Below are positions 25,978-37,949 of a stretch of DNA of 64,000 nucleotides, one piece after another. Below the pieces are notes generated by a model, which was not told the DNA's origin, did no database searches, and saw nothing but the letters and a program-made list of their open reading frames with translations. The stretch is from Ailanthus altissimus (lineage: Eukaryota > Streptophyta > Magnoliopsida > Sapindales > Simaroubaceae), in contig OX327706.1 of NCBI GenBank assembly GCA_946807835.1, positions 24,603,001 to 24,667,000 on the forward strand, written 5' to 3'. The first letter of the stretch is position 1. The number at the start of each line of letters is the position of its first letter. A program made the translations under genes and the position numbers.

Positions 25978-28017
25978 GGAAAGGTCAGTGGCAGGGCGGA
26001 AACAGGGGAAGGCATATTGGATACTGAAAATATTCATTTACTTTTATGAAACTTTAGGCTTGTGTTGTGTGGCATATTCAAAGTTACTATATAGTATCCT
26101 ATTAACTTGTTTAAGTGTAGTTATAACTAAGGTCTTTTTTGAAAAGTTCTCTCTCTTAGAGATGAATTAATGTTGATCGTCCAAGAGAGTAGCTAGAAGT
26201 TGTAAGCATATGCTGTATCTTGTATTTTTTATTCAGTAGTCAACACTTAGCCATGAAGGTATGCAAGTTGAAGAGTTTCAAACTTGGGCTAGTTCCATCA
26301 TATTTACAGAAACAGGTGGTTAGTTCTTTTGTTGCTGCTTGAAAGTCAGATTGTGCCATTAGATGGACTATAAGAGAATGGCTGTAGACTCTGTTCATAG
26401 CTCTAACCAATCAAACTCATTTCTATTTTAAATTTAATTCTCTCTTGATCGCGTATATAAACATCCTAATCTTATCATACTTAATCATATATTATGTCAA
26501 TAGCGTGGCACTGAGATACCATCGCTCGTTTTAACTTATAAATGTTGTCCATTATGTATAGGAACATTCATATGTCCATCTTAATGGCATGCAACTTTGC
26601 ACGTACTGCATGAACTATGTAGTGCGAGAAAAATGCTATACAACTTATTGACTTAATGATGTCATCCGTTAACTTTCACGGATTTCATGTTAGTAGTTGT
26701 GAAATATCTAAATTTTCTTTGTATATAATAATGAGTTATATAATATGACAATTATATCTCTACATATAAACTTGTTTTATTTTTATTTTTAATTAAATAA
26801 AATAAATTTAGTTTTAATTAAATAAATAATTACTATGATACAATCCTTACTTCACCTAAAGAAATACAATAAAATTTCTTAGGACAATCATTGATGTCAG
26901 GGAGAATTCAAGTTTCTTATTTATTTATTTTAATTATGAGCCATCAAAACCCATTTCATCGTCTGCCCTTTTTTCATCGTCAATCATGTTTTTGAATTCA
27001 CGGACAAAGCTGGAGACTTTAAAACAGAGACCAAATGTTGGAGAAAAATGGCTTCGTGATTTCCTGGTGGTAGAAGTGGTGGCCGAAGCACGTTGTCTCT
27101 TATTATGTGTGTCTGATTGGTGCTTGATCTCGTTCAGGTGGCTATTGTGATCCAGACGGCAAAGGACTAAGAAACTTTGTCGAAATAACGATGGTAGAAG
27201 CGGTGGCCGTCGAACACCTAGTGGATGCTGGTACCACTCTTGTTGGCATCGGATTTGCGCGATCTTCAACTAATCTCGGCTTTTTATCAGCACCTTATGA
27301 TTCAGTTGCTAGATCAGAGTTATTTTCTTATGAAAATTGAGCAACTCCATGAATTTGATGAAATGCAGTAGATTGTGATGTTGATTCCATACTTGGTGGG
27401 AGGAATACGAACGAACAGTATGTGCCTTTTAATATCGAAAACAGATCTGCTATAAAAATAAGTTCATTGTCGATAGTTGTGGTTGCGACGATGGTTGTGG
27501 TGGCTGGGAGAGTTTGAGGGTGAAATTTGGGGTGTACTTTGGGTGAAATTTTATTTTTAAAATTAAAATTGATAAAATAATTTTGTTACTCTTACGCCGT
27601 TAATTTTCATGGAGGACTCAGGATATTAGTAATTTTTTTAAAAATATTTAATTATTGTTAATACAATTTAAAATTTGTGGGTAATATTTTAATTAAATTT
27701 TATTTTAAAAATATTCATAATAATATCTCTATACAATTTAATTAACAGATAAACAATTAAAAAAATTAGGGTAATACTTTTTTTTTTATTGGGAGGGGGC
27801 TGGCAATTAAAACAAAAATTGAGCATTAGACCGGATAATTGTAAAGATTGGGCCTATGTAGCCCGTGGCGATGTGACACTTTTAATGGGCACATAAACTA
27901 GTATTGGGCTTCAGAATTGTTTCTAAATCTCTCAAATGAAACTTACGAGCGTCTTCCGAATCTCTTTCAGTTCGGAGTAAATATCATGTAGTGCATGGTG
28001 CTTCTTAAACAAGAACC
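25978..28017. other. Intergenic spacer between MAN7 and the PPR gene
   Basis: Begins with the MAN7 3' UTR. From about 26640 to 27790 it is AT-rich with a less AT-rich centre (26930-27530) containing GGTGG/GTGGCC triplets. This may be a decayed non-autonomous transposon, but no clear terminal repeats were found. Reverse open frames here look spurious. Confidence 0.5.
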
Positions 28018-30150
28018 ATGTTTCCGTCAAGTAGGCCTCATCTCAGGAGACTATTTACGAGCTCAGCCAACTCTTGCACCGAACATGGAAACATACTCGT
28101 TCTTCCGCCCAAACAAGACCAACCTTTTCCAGGATCACATTTATCTGGACATTTGAACATCCTGGAGGTCAATTCTCAGCTAAAGCAACTAGTGAAAACC
28201 GGCCACTTACATGATGCTCGCAAAACGTTCGATACAATGCCTCACCGAGACGAGATTACGTGGACCTCCATGATATCTGGCTATGTCAATGCTATGGACT
28301 CCACTGAAGCTTTAGGACTTTTTTCTATAATGTGGGTTGAACCGGGAATGAAGATGGACCCTTTTATACTTAGCCTTGCTCTCAAGGCTTGTGCACTCAA
28401 TGTGAATATTCATTTCGGAGAATCATTACATGGATATACCGTCAAAACTGGTTTTGTGAACTCTGTTTTTGTGGGTAGTGCCCTTTTGGATATGTACACC
28501 AAAGTCGGAAAAATTGAGCTAGGTTGTAGAGTTTTTGATGAAATGCCTTTGAGGAATGTAGTATCATGGACTGCCATTATTACGGGGCTTGTTCGTGCTC
28601 GTTACAATAAAGAAGGGTTGGATTACTTTTCCGCAATGTGGAGATCCAAAGTGCAGTGTGATTCGTACACGTTTGCTATTGTGTTGAAGGCATGTGCTGA
28701 TTCTGGTGCTTTGCGTTACGGGAGGGAGATTCATACTCACTCAATAAAGAGAGGTTTTGATGTCATTTCATTTGTGGTAAACTCTCTTGCTACTATGTAT
28801 AACAAATGTGGGAAACTAGACTATGGTTTGCGTTTGTTTGAAAGAATGAGCACGCGGGATGTGGTTTCATGGACAACGATAATAACAACTTATGTTCAGA
28901 TGGGTCAGCAGGAAAATGCTTTGGAAGCATTTGTAAGAATGCGAGAATCGGATGTGAAACCCAATGAGTATACTTTTGCAGCAATAATCTCTGCTTTGGC
29001 AAACCTTGGGAGAATTCTATTGGGCAAGCAGTTGCATGCCCATGTTTTACATTTAGGCCTTATGGATTCTCTGTCTGTGGCCAATTCCATCATGGCCATG
29101 TATTCGAAATGTGGAGAGTTAATTTCAACTTCAATGGCATTTCATGGGATGAGCAGGAGAGATATTGTTTCATGGAGCACTATTATTGGAGGGTTTTCTC
29201 AAGGAGGCCGTGGAGAAGAAGCTTTTGAGTATCTATCATTGATGAGAAGGGAAGGACCAAAACCAAATGAGTTTGCTTTTGCTAGTCTGCTGAGTGTGTG
29301 TGGAAATATGGCGATCCTTGAGCAAGGCAAGCAACTCCATGCTCATGTAATATCCATTGGTTTGGAACACACAGCTATGGTAAAAAGTGCTCTAATCAAT
29401 ATGTATTCAAAATGTGGGAGTATAAAAGAGGCTTCACAAATCTTTTATGAAACAGAAAGTGATGATATTATCTCATGGACAGCCATGATTAATGGGTATG
29501 CTGAGCATGGCGACAGCCAAGAAGCCATTGATTTGTTTGAGAAGCTTCCTAGGGTTGGTTTGAGACCAGACTGTGTGACCTTCATTGGTGTACTTACTGC
29601 TTGTAGCCATGCAGGACTTGTTGATCTTGGTTTCCTTTACTTCAATTTGATGAGCAATGAATACCGGATTAATCCTTCTAAAGAGCACTACGGTTGTATG
29701 ATTGATCTCCTTTGCCGAGCTGGACGACTTAGCGATGCTGAGAGCATGATCAAAAGTATGCCCTATCAACGGGATGATGTTGTTTGGTCAACTCTGCTTC
29801 GAGCCTCTAGGGTCCATGGTGACATTGATTGTGGAAGACATGCGGCAGAAAAGATTCTTGAATTAGATCCAAATTGTGCAGGGACTCACATTACCCTTGC
29901 TAACATTTATGCTGCCAAAGGAAGATGGACGGAGGCAGCAGAAGTTAGGAAGGTGATGAGATCAAAGGGGTTGATTAAGGAACCTGGATGGTCTTGGATT
30001 AAGGTAATGGATCTGGTGTCTGCATTTGTTTCTGGTGATCGATGTCATCCACGGGTTGAAGATATATACCATGTACTAGATTTACTATCTTCAAGGGCAG
30101 AGGTTGCCATGGACGAATTGGATTCTCTAGTACACGAGGCTGAATATTAG
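28018..30150 (+). CDS. Pentatricopeptide repeat protein, PLS class with E/E+ tail (At3g47840-like)
   Basis: A single intronless frame of 710 residues. The N-terminal ~40 residues are basic and Ser-rich, suitable for organelle import. From ~45 to ~600 it is a run of PLS-type PPR motifs with hallmarks such as DVVSWTTIITTYVQMG, PNEYTFAAIISA, GKQLHAHVL and NMYSKCGSIKEA. The tail (~600-690) carries E and E+ motifs (ILELDPNCAGTHITLANIYAAKGRW, EPGWSWI, FVSGDRCHP) but no DYW deaminase domain. Such proteins bind single-stranded RNA in plastids or mitochondria and usually specify C-to-U editing sites with a partner supplying DYW activity. Similarity to At3g47840 is clear throughout, from recollection of that protein. 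The RNA target is unknown. Confidence 0.95.
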   Translation: MFPSSRPHLRRLFTSSANSCTEHGNILVLPPKQDQPFPGSHLSGHLNILEVNSQLKQLVKTGHLHDARKTFDTMPHRDEITWTSMISGYVNAMDSTEALGLFSIMWVEPGMKMDPFILSLALKACALNVNIHFGESLHGYTVKTGFVNSVFVGSALLDMYTKVGKIELGCRVFDEMPLRNVVSWTAIITGLVRARYNKEGLDYFSAMWRSKVQCDSYTFAIVLKACADSGALRYGREIHTHSIKRGFDVISFVVNSLATMYNKCGKLDYGLRLFERMSTRDVVSWTTIITTYVQMGQQENALEAFVRMRESDVKPNEYTFAAIISALANLGRILLGKQLHAHVLHLGLMDSLSVANSIMAMYSKCGELISTSMAFHGMSRRDIVSWSTIIGGFSQGGRGEEAFEYLSLMRREGPKPNEFAFASLLSVCGNMAILEQGKQLHAHVISIGLEHTAMVKSALINMYSKCGSIKEASQIFYETESDDIISWTAMINGYAEHGDSQEAIDLFEKLPRVGLRPDCVTFIGVLTACSHAGLVDLGFLYFNLMSNEYRINPSKEHYGCMIDLLCRAGRLSDAESMIKSMPYQRDDVVWSTLLRASRVHGDIDCGRHAAEKILELDPNCAGTHITLANIYAAKGRWTEAAEVRKVMRSKGLIKEPGWSWIKVMDLVSAFVSGDRCHPRVEDIYHVLDLLSSRAEVAMDELDSLVHEAEY

Positions 30151-31440
30151 AAGAAGGTGGATCTATATGATTATTTTTTTTATTGCAGATTGATGCTTTC
30201 TGCAGCATACAAGGTTGCCATTGAGGACTGCTTATTACAAACAACAGCAAGCCAATACTTGTCAATACTAGTAACTGATAACAGCAAGAAGCTGATTTTA
30301 CGTTAACAAAATTATGCAAGGAGACGGACAGCATTTAAGATTATGAGCGGGGACGATAAAAAAATGAAGATAATCCTTGTTTGAAAGCGCTGAATTAAAT
30401 CAGACGAAATCTTTATCTGGTGGATAAGGATTACCTCCCAATGCTCGTTACTTACAGGTCATTTGGTAATTCGGGTCACAGTGGTTTTCACTTTTTCCGA
30501 TCCTATACACTTTAAGCGGTTTCTTAAATGCAATCATAATGATTCTGCTTGTCCTAACTCCTGGGATCTGCCAATTTTTGGAATAGTTTGTCGGGCTAAA
30601 GAATCCAGAATCCCAAGAATAGAGGAGTGAAGCATCGAGCATGTTGGTTTCTTAAAGATCAACTATGTTTTGGCATTAACAGCGCACAAGAAGATACAGT
30701 AGTTGGAACAAAGTATATTTTCCGAGGGAAGCCGTTGATTGGAAGTGGTCTGATTACCAGGTTATGCTTCAACTAGTTAATACCAAAGATCTCAAGGTTC
30801 TGTGAACATCGGTATCTGGTGACAGAACTGAGGCAACTCAAGTGTTGGTTGGGTTGCTGAAGCAAAATGAATGAACTGCTCGCACTGATTTATTGGTATT
30901 TAAGATTATTTATTATCCTAATAATTTGTTTTTGGGATGGCCAAAAAAAAAAAGTTAACCTAGAATATGTTCAACAACCGTCAATAGACAATGCATATCT
31001 TTCATTCTCTTCTGTTTTTCCCCTATCCCGAGTAATTAAAATATCTCATTTCCTTCTTCAAAATGTAGAAATGATAATCCAGATACAATCAGAGTCTGTG
31101 GCCTCAGGTCTAAAAAAATAAGATCATGAAAGAACAAATCAGAGCACACTATTTGAAAGTTACCTAATCATTGTTGGTTCTAGCAACTTTTTGTGGTAAA
31201 AGAATTATAACATTGAACAGGTGACAGTTGCTGCCTGGAGTTTCATTTCAGTTTTCTTCTGTCACCGTATAATCTAAAAGAAGTTGGTGACAAGTGCTTA
31301 AGTAAATGTGTCCGCGAAGCCAGATAAGAGATGAGAGTCATGTTGCAGTTCATTTAATGATGCTAACTCAATTTCGGACCTTAACTCATACATGCAATTT
31401 TGGACTTTGTGATAAGCGAATTATCCATTCACAAAGTTCA
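30151..31440. other. Convergent intergenic region between PPR and LPP-epsilon genes
   Basis: Receives the 3' ends of both neighbouring genes, which point towards each other. No coding or RNA gene is supported; the open frames here are short and compositionally random. Confidence 0.6.
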
Positions 31441-34400
31441 TCAGTCATTCTTAAGCCAACATTGAATAACCGACAAAGAAAAAGCTAGGAAAAATAGCGT
31501 AGCCCCCAAAACAACGATTATCTGTACCAATAGATTGGAATTAAACCCCTCCAGCACATACATTTTCCATGACAAAAACCATAAAATGGAGAAAGTTGAC
31601 CCCACAACAGCACCGACTACCACTTGGCTGATTGTATGAAGTTGTTGCGATACTCGTAACCATGACTGCAAATTCCAGATAATAGGGTAGTCATAAGCAA
31701 CCAATTTCTTCAATGCTCATTACTTTTAGTTAAAAGGCTTCAAATAGAACTTAACAGTTATTTAACAAAGTGCATTATTTAGCAATGACAAATTTTAGCA
31801 TTGCTAATTCATCTATACTGAGGCAATTGGAAATTATCAATTTGTTCAACACTATCTAGCTAATAACCACTAAGAATCTAGCAACCAGCAGTTAACAGCT
31901 TTGGTCAAATATTCTGTTGAAACCAGACGTGCAGGTGAGAAGAATATAGAGTTATTCTCTAGTAATAACCACTTTGTATTACAGTAATAAATACTGAAAA
32001 GAAATTAGAATTATCATTCAATCACGCCGGCATTTGCAAAATCATAATTATGTAATTCTTCTTGAAAGACACTAATATGATAAACTTCAGTGACAATCCA
32101 GTCACCATCTTTCTAACCAATATTTTTGTCCATGAAGTTCAATGAACGTCTAAAAGTTGGTTCACTCTTAGACCACAATAAATCTTTGCATAAACGACAA
32201 AATTCTCTCAGGAAGGGAAACAGTTGTTTATGAGTGCTGTAACTAACTCCAGAATTATGTGTTAACCCTTCGATTATTGACAGGCTACTAAATTGCCACA
32301 TAATTAAAGTTGGTGACAGAAACTAGCTCTATTAGATTTTACTCTTATAGAAGAACTTGAAGAATTTTGCTGCCATGGAGTGACTGAAGAGACTAAAATA
32401 ATTCAACATCGAGTTTATGTAGATTTAAGTTCCTTCCTAGATCATTTAAAATTAATATGTACAGAATAAAAACTGAGACCACCTTCATATACTCTATGCT
32501 GCATTAAAGGAAAGAATTAGAACACTTACCAGATATGAACCAAAAGCCAAGGACAGTCCACTGATCGTCAATGTAAGTTCATTTATCCCCAGCCGTTCCA
32601 CATCTAAACAGCATGATAAAATAGTTTATTACACGTCTACAGAAACCCAAAATATAGATTATACACTAAACCACTAGCCTGAAGGAGCAGACACACAGCA
32701 GAAGGCAGGAGCGGCTCAAGGAAATTTGGGGCTCCAGGAAAATATAAAATTTGGAGCTAAACAAATTTTTTAAATAGGTATTTTAAATAAAAACTTAATA
32801 AACTTAAATTTTTTTAAATAGGATACAAACTTTATATCTTAACTATGTATGCATACTATTACTCTAATTAATTATTCAAAAAAAAAATATTACTTTAATT
32901 AAAATAATTATAACATTCAAATGAAAACTTAATAGCTAATTTTGAGAAGTAAAATTAATTAAATAGTCTATTTAAGAAGGAATAATATTTAAGACAATCT
33001 TTTGACTAGAATTAGCATTGATTATTATGACATATTATAAAAGATATAAGTATTTAATTTAGTGGGGCCACCTTTCTAAAAAATGAGGCCATACTTTAAA
33101 AAGTACTGTTGGTTAACTAAAATTGCATATACGCATACAATTTAATGGAGCCACCTTTCTAAAAATAGGGTTTTTGCGACCACCTAAGTTGCCTAGGGGA
33201 AGACAGCTACTAGCAGAAGGAAGTTATAGTAGATTTGTATGAAACTTTTGATTGAATTTGTCTTGCACAAGAATGCATTCCATTGTACCACAGCTGAAAG
33301 GGAAAAGTAAACCACCATCTTTCCAGGAGACCCTACAAATCTTTCTACATTGAAGATAGACAAACAAATTCAATATACTCTGACAAAAAACTATTCACTC
33401 AGCTATTGATTAGAAGTTTGAAATTTGAAGATTTAAGATCTGTCTATCGAGATATGCAGCCATTGAAGAGTTCAAATTGTTATTCTTATTATTAGTGCTT
33501 CTCTTTGTTGTAAATTGTATATTGCAAATAAAGGAGCAGGAAGCACGTACTTATACAAAACATCGCAAAGTTTCACCAGATACAAATTATCTTCAAATGG
33601 ACTATACTCAGATTAAGAATTCATAAACCAAAAATTATCACTCAAAGAGAAAACCATAATAAATTAACAATCACTCTTTCCTTGTAAATGTTGTACTTAC
33701 TTGACAGAATAATAAAGCTAAAAATGAAAAATATGGATTGTGCATGAGAAGATGGCATCCCAGGATCAGATTTTAAAGTGGGAACAGGCCTTTCTTGGTC
33801 TAGAATCCGTTTAAGCACAACAGATAGCATAACATTGACAATAGATCCTGTGACAGCCCATAAAGCTTCACCATCATGCCTTCCGATAATGATAACACTA
33901 AATAATCCAGATACCAGCCACTTGCTCTGTCACAAACAACCAATAAACAACAAAACAGCCTTATCAATCTTCAATCTTTTCAACTTTCTAATCTTCAATC
34001 TTTTCAACTTTCTTAAGTATAGCTTCTCAGGCAACATAACGAATAGTGTGCATGCAAGCATTTTCTGTCTGTTAATAGCGCTTTCAAATAGTCAAAAGCA
34101 CTTTTAATTTCCATTAATTGAAGTGCTTTCTGAAGAAGCACCAAAGCGCTTCCCAAAAATAGTTCCCAAACTAAAGCAACTTACTAAATTTTCACGACAA
34201 AATTACTCAAGTGATCAACAATAACTCATTGTTTCAATCCAATTCGGAACTTTATGCAAATAATTTCTTTCAGTCAAATAAAAATAATAAGCTAAAATAC
34301 ACAATTAAAAGAAATAAAAACTATGAGTAGCACCAAAAGGAATATAAATTAAAATTGACAAGTCTAAGGACAGAAATATACAAACCAGACGATTAATAGT

Positions 34401-34604
34401 CGACTCCAGCCCAGAAGCCGCGAGCTTAGCTGACCCATCAATCGGAGTTTCTTGTTCAAACACTTCAACACCTTCCTCAAAATTACTACTCCTACCACTC
34501 CTGTGCGACGGTGTTTTAACCATTTTCAGTAAGGAAAATCCCCGCAAAGCACCACAAAAACCGGGCCTTCTGCTGGAAAATCGAAGCAACGAACTGGGTT
34601 TCAA
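31441..34604 (-). CDS. LPPE2: Lipid phosphate phosphatase epsilon, chloroplastic (PAP2 family)
   Basis: Four exons on the minus strand: 34386-34604, 33701-33926, 32530-32603 and 31441-31665; 744 nt, 247 residues, all junctions GT-AG and in frame. Residues 1-~60 are rich in Ser and Arg, like a transit peptide. The phosphatase motifs are C1 K-x6-RP (KRILDQERP), C2 PSSHA and C3 R-x5-H-x3-Q (RVSQQLHTISQ); the last replaces the usual Asp with Gln, as I recall for the epsilon/dolichyl-diphosphatase-like branch. Four or more hydrophobic segments follow. Plant epsilon isoforms dephosphorylate phosphatidic acid to diacylglycerol in plastid membranes. Position beside MAN7 matches At5g66450 (LPPE2); the symbol is given by synteny. 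Intron 2 carries a MITE at 32706-33212. Confidence 0.92.
32706..33212. mobile_element. Non-autonomous hAT-type MITE in LPP-epsilon intron 2
   Basis: A 507-bp AT-rich insert without coding sequence. It is flanked by a perfect 8-bp direct repeat gcagaagg (32698-32705 and 33213-33220), the duplication length typical of hAT transposons. Its left end CAGGAGCGGCTC matches the inverted right end TAGTAGCTGTC imperfectly. Two internal blocks with 'ccacctttctaaaaa' (near 33067 and 33151) are a further internal repeat. It lies well away from both splice sites. Confidence 0.75.
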
Positions 34605-36588
34605 AGCATTAAGCTTAGAAGCGCGACTGCGAAGAAATCAGAAAGTGGATCGGTACGAAGTGCTGACTGTCGGTGACATTTTTGGTCACCGACTCACTGA
34701 GAATAAACAAACCAATACTTGATGCATTTGGACTCGTAATAAACATGGGAGGAAAAATGAGAAAACCACAACTAATTTGTGGGATTTTTAATTTTACGTG
34801 GAACATGTGGATGCGGTGCTGGAACAGGATATACCAATGAATTAATTGACGAAGTAAATTGGCAACTCCGAAGTCCAAATGGGGTATCTTTATTCTATTC
34901 CAGCCTTCATTTTCAGTATCCGTATCCAAAACCAAAAGTAAAAGAGTTCGCCTTCCACGTGGATCGCGTCTTAGCCGCTGAACTTTTGTTTTAATTTTTA
35001 GATATAAGGGCATTTTTATCCTAAAAATACGGACAAATAGTTAAATACTTAATTTTGTTTCAATTATTTTAAAATAAATAATTATATTTTAATTTATCAA
35101 TAAAAATATTTTAATTTTTACGATGAAAGAAAAAAATTGAGACTAAACATAAAATTTAAATAGATTAACAAAATAGGACACATGTTAATCCCTGATTAGA
35201 TAAATTAATTTTTTTAATATTTTAAATTTATTTATATTAAAAAATATAAATTATAATATCTTAAAATATAAATTTTAAAATAAAAAATATTTACAAAAAT
35301 TATAAATTCATCATTATTATTCTCCATCAAAATAAATTATTCTTTTTACATCTTCATTTTCGTCGTCATCATCATCATTCATCAAAATCAAAACTATCAA
35401 CAACTACCCACTTTCATTGTTAAGATCATCCACCAAACAAATTATTTTTCCTACATCATTATCATTTATCAAAATCAAAACCATCATCAAATGTCCACTT
35501 TCATCGTCAAATGGTAGAAGAATAAAAGACAGAGACAAAAATAAAGCACACTTTCATAATTTTGATTGGTTATTTTATACTTCTTCCACACCCACTTTCA
35601 TCTCTGAAACTTTAAGTTGAGTGAACACCTTAAAAACATGTAAAATAAAGTTATCAAACTTGTTCATATTACAAATCTTTGATAAGATAAAATTTTATAA
35701 GGTTGATCAGATTTTGAATAGTGATTAGAGTGACTTTGAGAATTGATTTGAGAATTGAGATTTTGAGTTAGGATTTTTTTATTTCAGAATTTGGGGAAGG
35801 TAAGATACGTAATTTGGATAAGATTTATTTATATAAAATAAATAGTTATTGAATTATAAAATAAAATTTTAAACCTATTGTAGTGTGCCACATATTATTT
35901 ATTTATTTATATAATTTATAAAATAAAATTTTAAACTTATTGTGGTGTGATACGTGTCTTTTATATTTTTTTAAAAAATTTATTTTATTTATGTGTCACG
36001 TATCCTCTCACTTAAATCATTATTAGTAACTATCTTATCAATTAGGGGTAAAGATATCATCGTGTTGTTAAAAGTAATTTTATGTTAAAACTAATGGAAA
36101 GTGACTAACAAATTAGAATAAAATTGTCCATTTTAAAACAATTAAGATAAAATTGACTATTAACTCAAACTCTTGGGACAAGAATGTCATTCTCCTTAAT
36201 TTTTATTCTTTCTTCTCAGAAAAAATACGATACAAAGAGAGAGGTGTTTTAACTTTTAAGTATGTAGTTAAGATCTTTAAAAAAATAAAGTATGTAGTTA
36301 GAGACTCGCATGACTTATAGACCCTCTAGGGTTCCTTATTTTTTGAGCTCATTTGTCAATTTTTTTTTTAAAATTCCATTACTATGGATAAGGTAGAATT
36401 ATTATAACAATTCTTTTGTATTGATAATTTGCATAATGAAGAAGTTCTAAGTGTGAATGATAATATTATTATGAGATAATGTCAATTGACAAAATTCGAT
36501 TTGTTTATTAAAGTCATTACTAGATATAATTATTAACGAGATGCTTTTTATGAACACGATGAGATCACTTTAAAACCCTAAGAGAGAG
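34605..36588. other. Intergenic, no gene supported
   Basis: 34605-35000 is probably the LPP-epsilon promoter side. 35000-36190 is very AT-rich. Around 35340-35500 there are ATCATC/CATCAAAATCAAAAC repeats, and at 35855 and about 35927 a repeated block ttataaaataaaattttaaac, period about 72 bp. These look like decayed repeats of unknown class. Confidence 0.5.
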
Positions 36589-36857
36589 TTGTGGTTTAGA
36601 TTCAACGGTAATGACATTTTTTTGGTTGAATTTCAAGACGAAGAGGATCGTAAGCGGGTGTTGCTTCTTAACCCTTGGAATTTTAGTAAGTTTCTACTGG
36701 TACTTGAACTTGTGTTTGATGTTATATGGGTTCAGGATCTTGTATATCGATTAGTTTCTTTTTGGCTTTAAGTGCATAACGTGCCTTTAATTCATATGAA
36801 ATGGAATTTACAAAATTACTTGGTAATAAGGTAGGGGAGTTATTTGATGTGGACATA
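36589..36857 (+). pseudogene. DUF4283-like retroelement gag/ORF1 relic
   Basis: A frame reads LWFRFNGNDIFLVEFQDEED then RKRVLLLNPWNF, the pattern of the DUF4283 domain found in plant LINE ORF1-type and related zinc-knuckle proteins. After an in-frame stop near 36769 the match continues as VHNVPLIHMKW, and after a frameshift as TKLLGNKVGELFDVD. One stop and one frameshift show it is dead. No RT is seen nearby. Confidence 0.65.
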
Positions 36858-37944
36858 AATAACAACAGTTATTGTTTTGAAAAATAAATTGCTCCAATAG
36901 AGATTGTTACGTGGGATGTGGGTCATCAAAAATAATAAGAAGAGACATTATGGATCAAGTGAGACTTGAAAATTCTGTGTCTTGAACCTCAATAAAAATT
37001 GTCACGTGAGCAATAGATCCCCATATCTTTAGGTTAGACCATAATGAAGGTGTATGTGATTGGATAAGAGAGAATTTTACGTCCCACATTGAATAAAAAT
37101 TAAATGGATCTTAAATATTTATAGGTTGATAAACAATATTACTTAACAAACTAATTTTTAAGTAATGATAAGCCTCGGCTCGTAACATAAGGTACTAGTA
37201 CAAGCACATAAAAGACATACATATGCCCTAGTTCTAGATATGCTCACATAGTATAAAATCAACTAAGAGAAAAAAAAGCCTTCGAATATAAAAAAAGCCA
37301 TTAGCAATTCGACCAAACTTGTCGCCAATGACTCAACAAAATCTTAGACAACACAGTCTAAATCATAAAAAGGCGAAGACACCTTTATACACAACAGAGA
37401 ATCCATTAGTAGTTGACTATACTTGCCATAAAATAGGCTAATCAAAACTTCGGAGAGCACATTCTAAGTCACTTAGAGCTGGAATGCCCCAAAAATACAA
37501 TAAGGGTACCAAATATTCACTATCTATATATTTATATTGGAATGAAATGCACAATGGTTATACAAGCAAGCACTAAAAAATGGTGCTCATGAGACAAGTC
37601 ATCAATACAGGCTATACAAAGATTAGATACTTCTCTTAAAAGCTCTTTATTATATACGCCTATACATTATGTGCTAAACATTACACATAAAAAAAAAAGA
37701 AAATTAAAGGCATGCATTATACATGCATATATGTGAAGTCAACTCAAAGTGCAGGAAGACTAAAAAAAAACTAATAAAGCATATATATTTGCTTTAAATT
37801 ACTTGACTGATCCAACCATAAGATAAAGACATGATTATCTTGTGGCCACAAAAAATAGCTATACAACGTCCCACCATGTTATTATTCAAAGACAAATATT
37901 ATGAATTCACCGGTTAGGTAAATTACAAGCTTAATCATGAGTCT
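36858..37944. other. Intergenic, no gene supported
   Basis: AT-rich non-coding sequence up to the target site of element B. Phrases such as cgtcccacattg (37080) and gcctcggctcgtaac (37173) suggest old LTR debris, but no paired ends could be identified. Confidence 0.5.
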
Positions 37945-37949
37945 AAAAC
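37945..37949. repeat. Target site duplication of element B, left copy
   Basis: aaaac immediately before the LTR start; the same five bases follow the right LTR at 43416-43420. Confidence 0.9.

Noticed and set aside
26934..27269. Reverse frame of 111 codons between MAN7 and the PPR gene
   Set aside because: No homology recognised, no splice context, and it lies in repeat-like sequence.
26640..27640. Possible Mutator-like element with ends near ccgttaa motifs
   Set aside because: The ccgttaactttcacgga and ccgttaattttcatgga motifs are in direct, not inverted, orientation and no target duplication was found.
34615..35013. Reverse frame of 132 codons upstream of LPP-epsilon
   Set aside because: Ends just outside the LPP-epsilon start region and overlaps an equally long opposite frame; likely promoter/UTR sequence.
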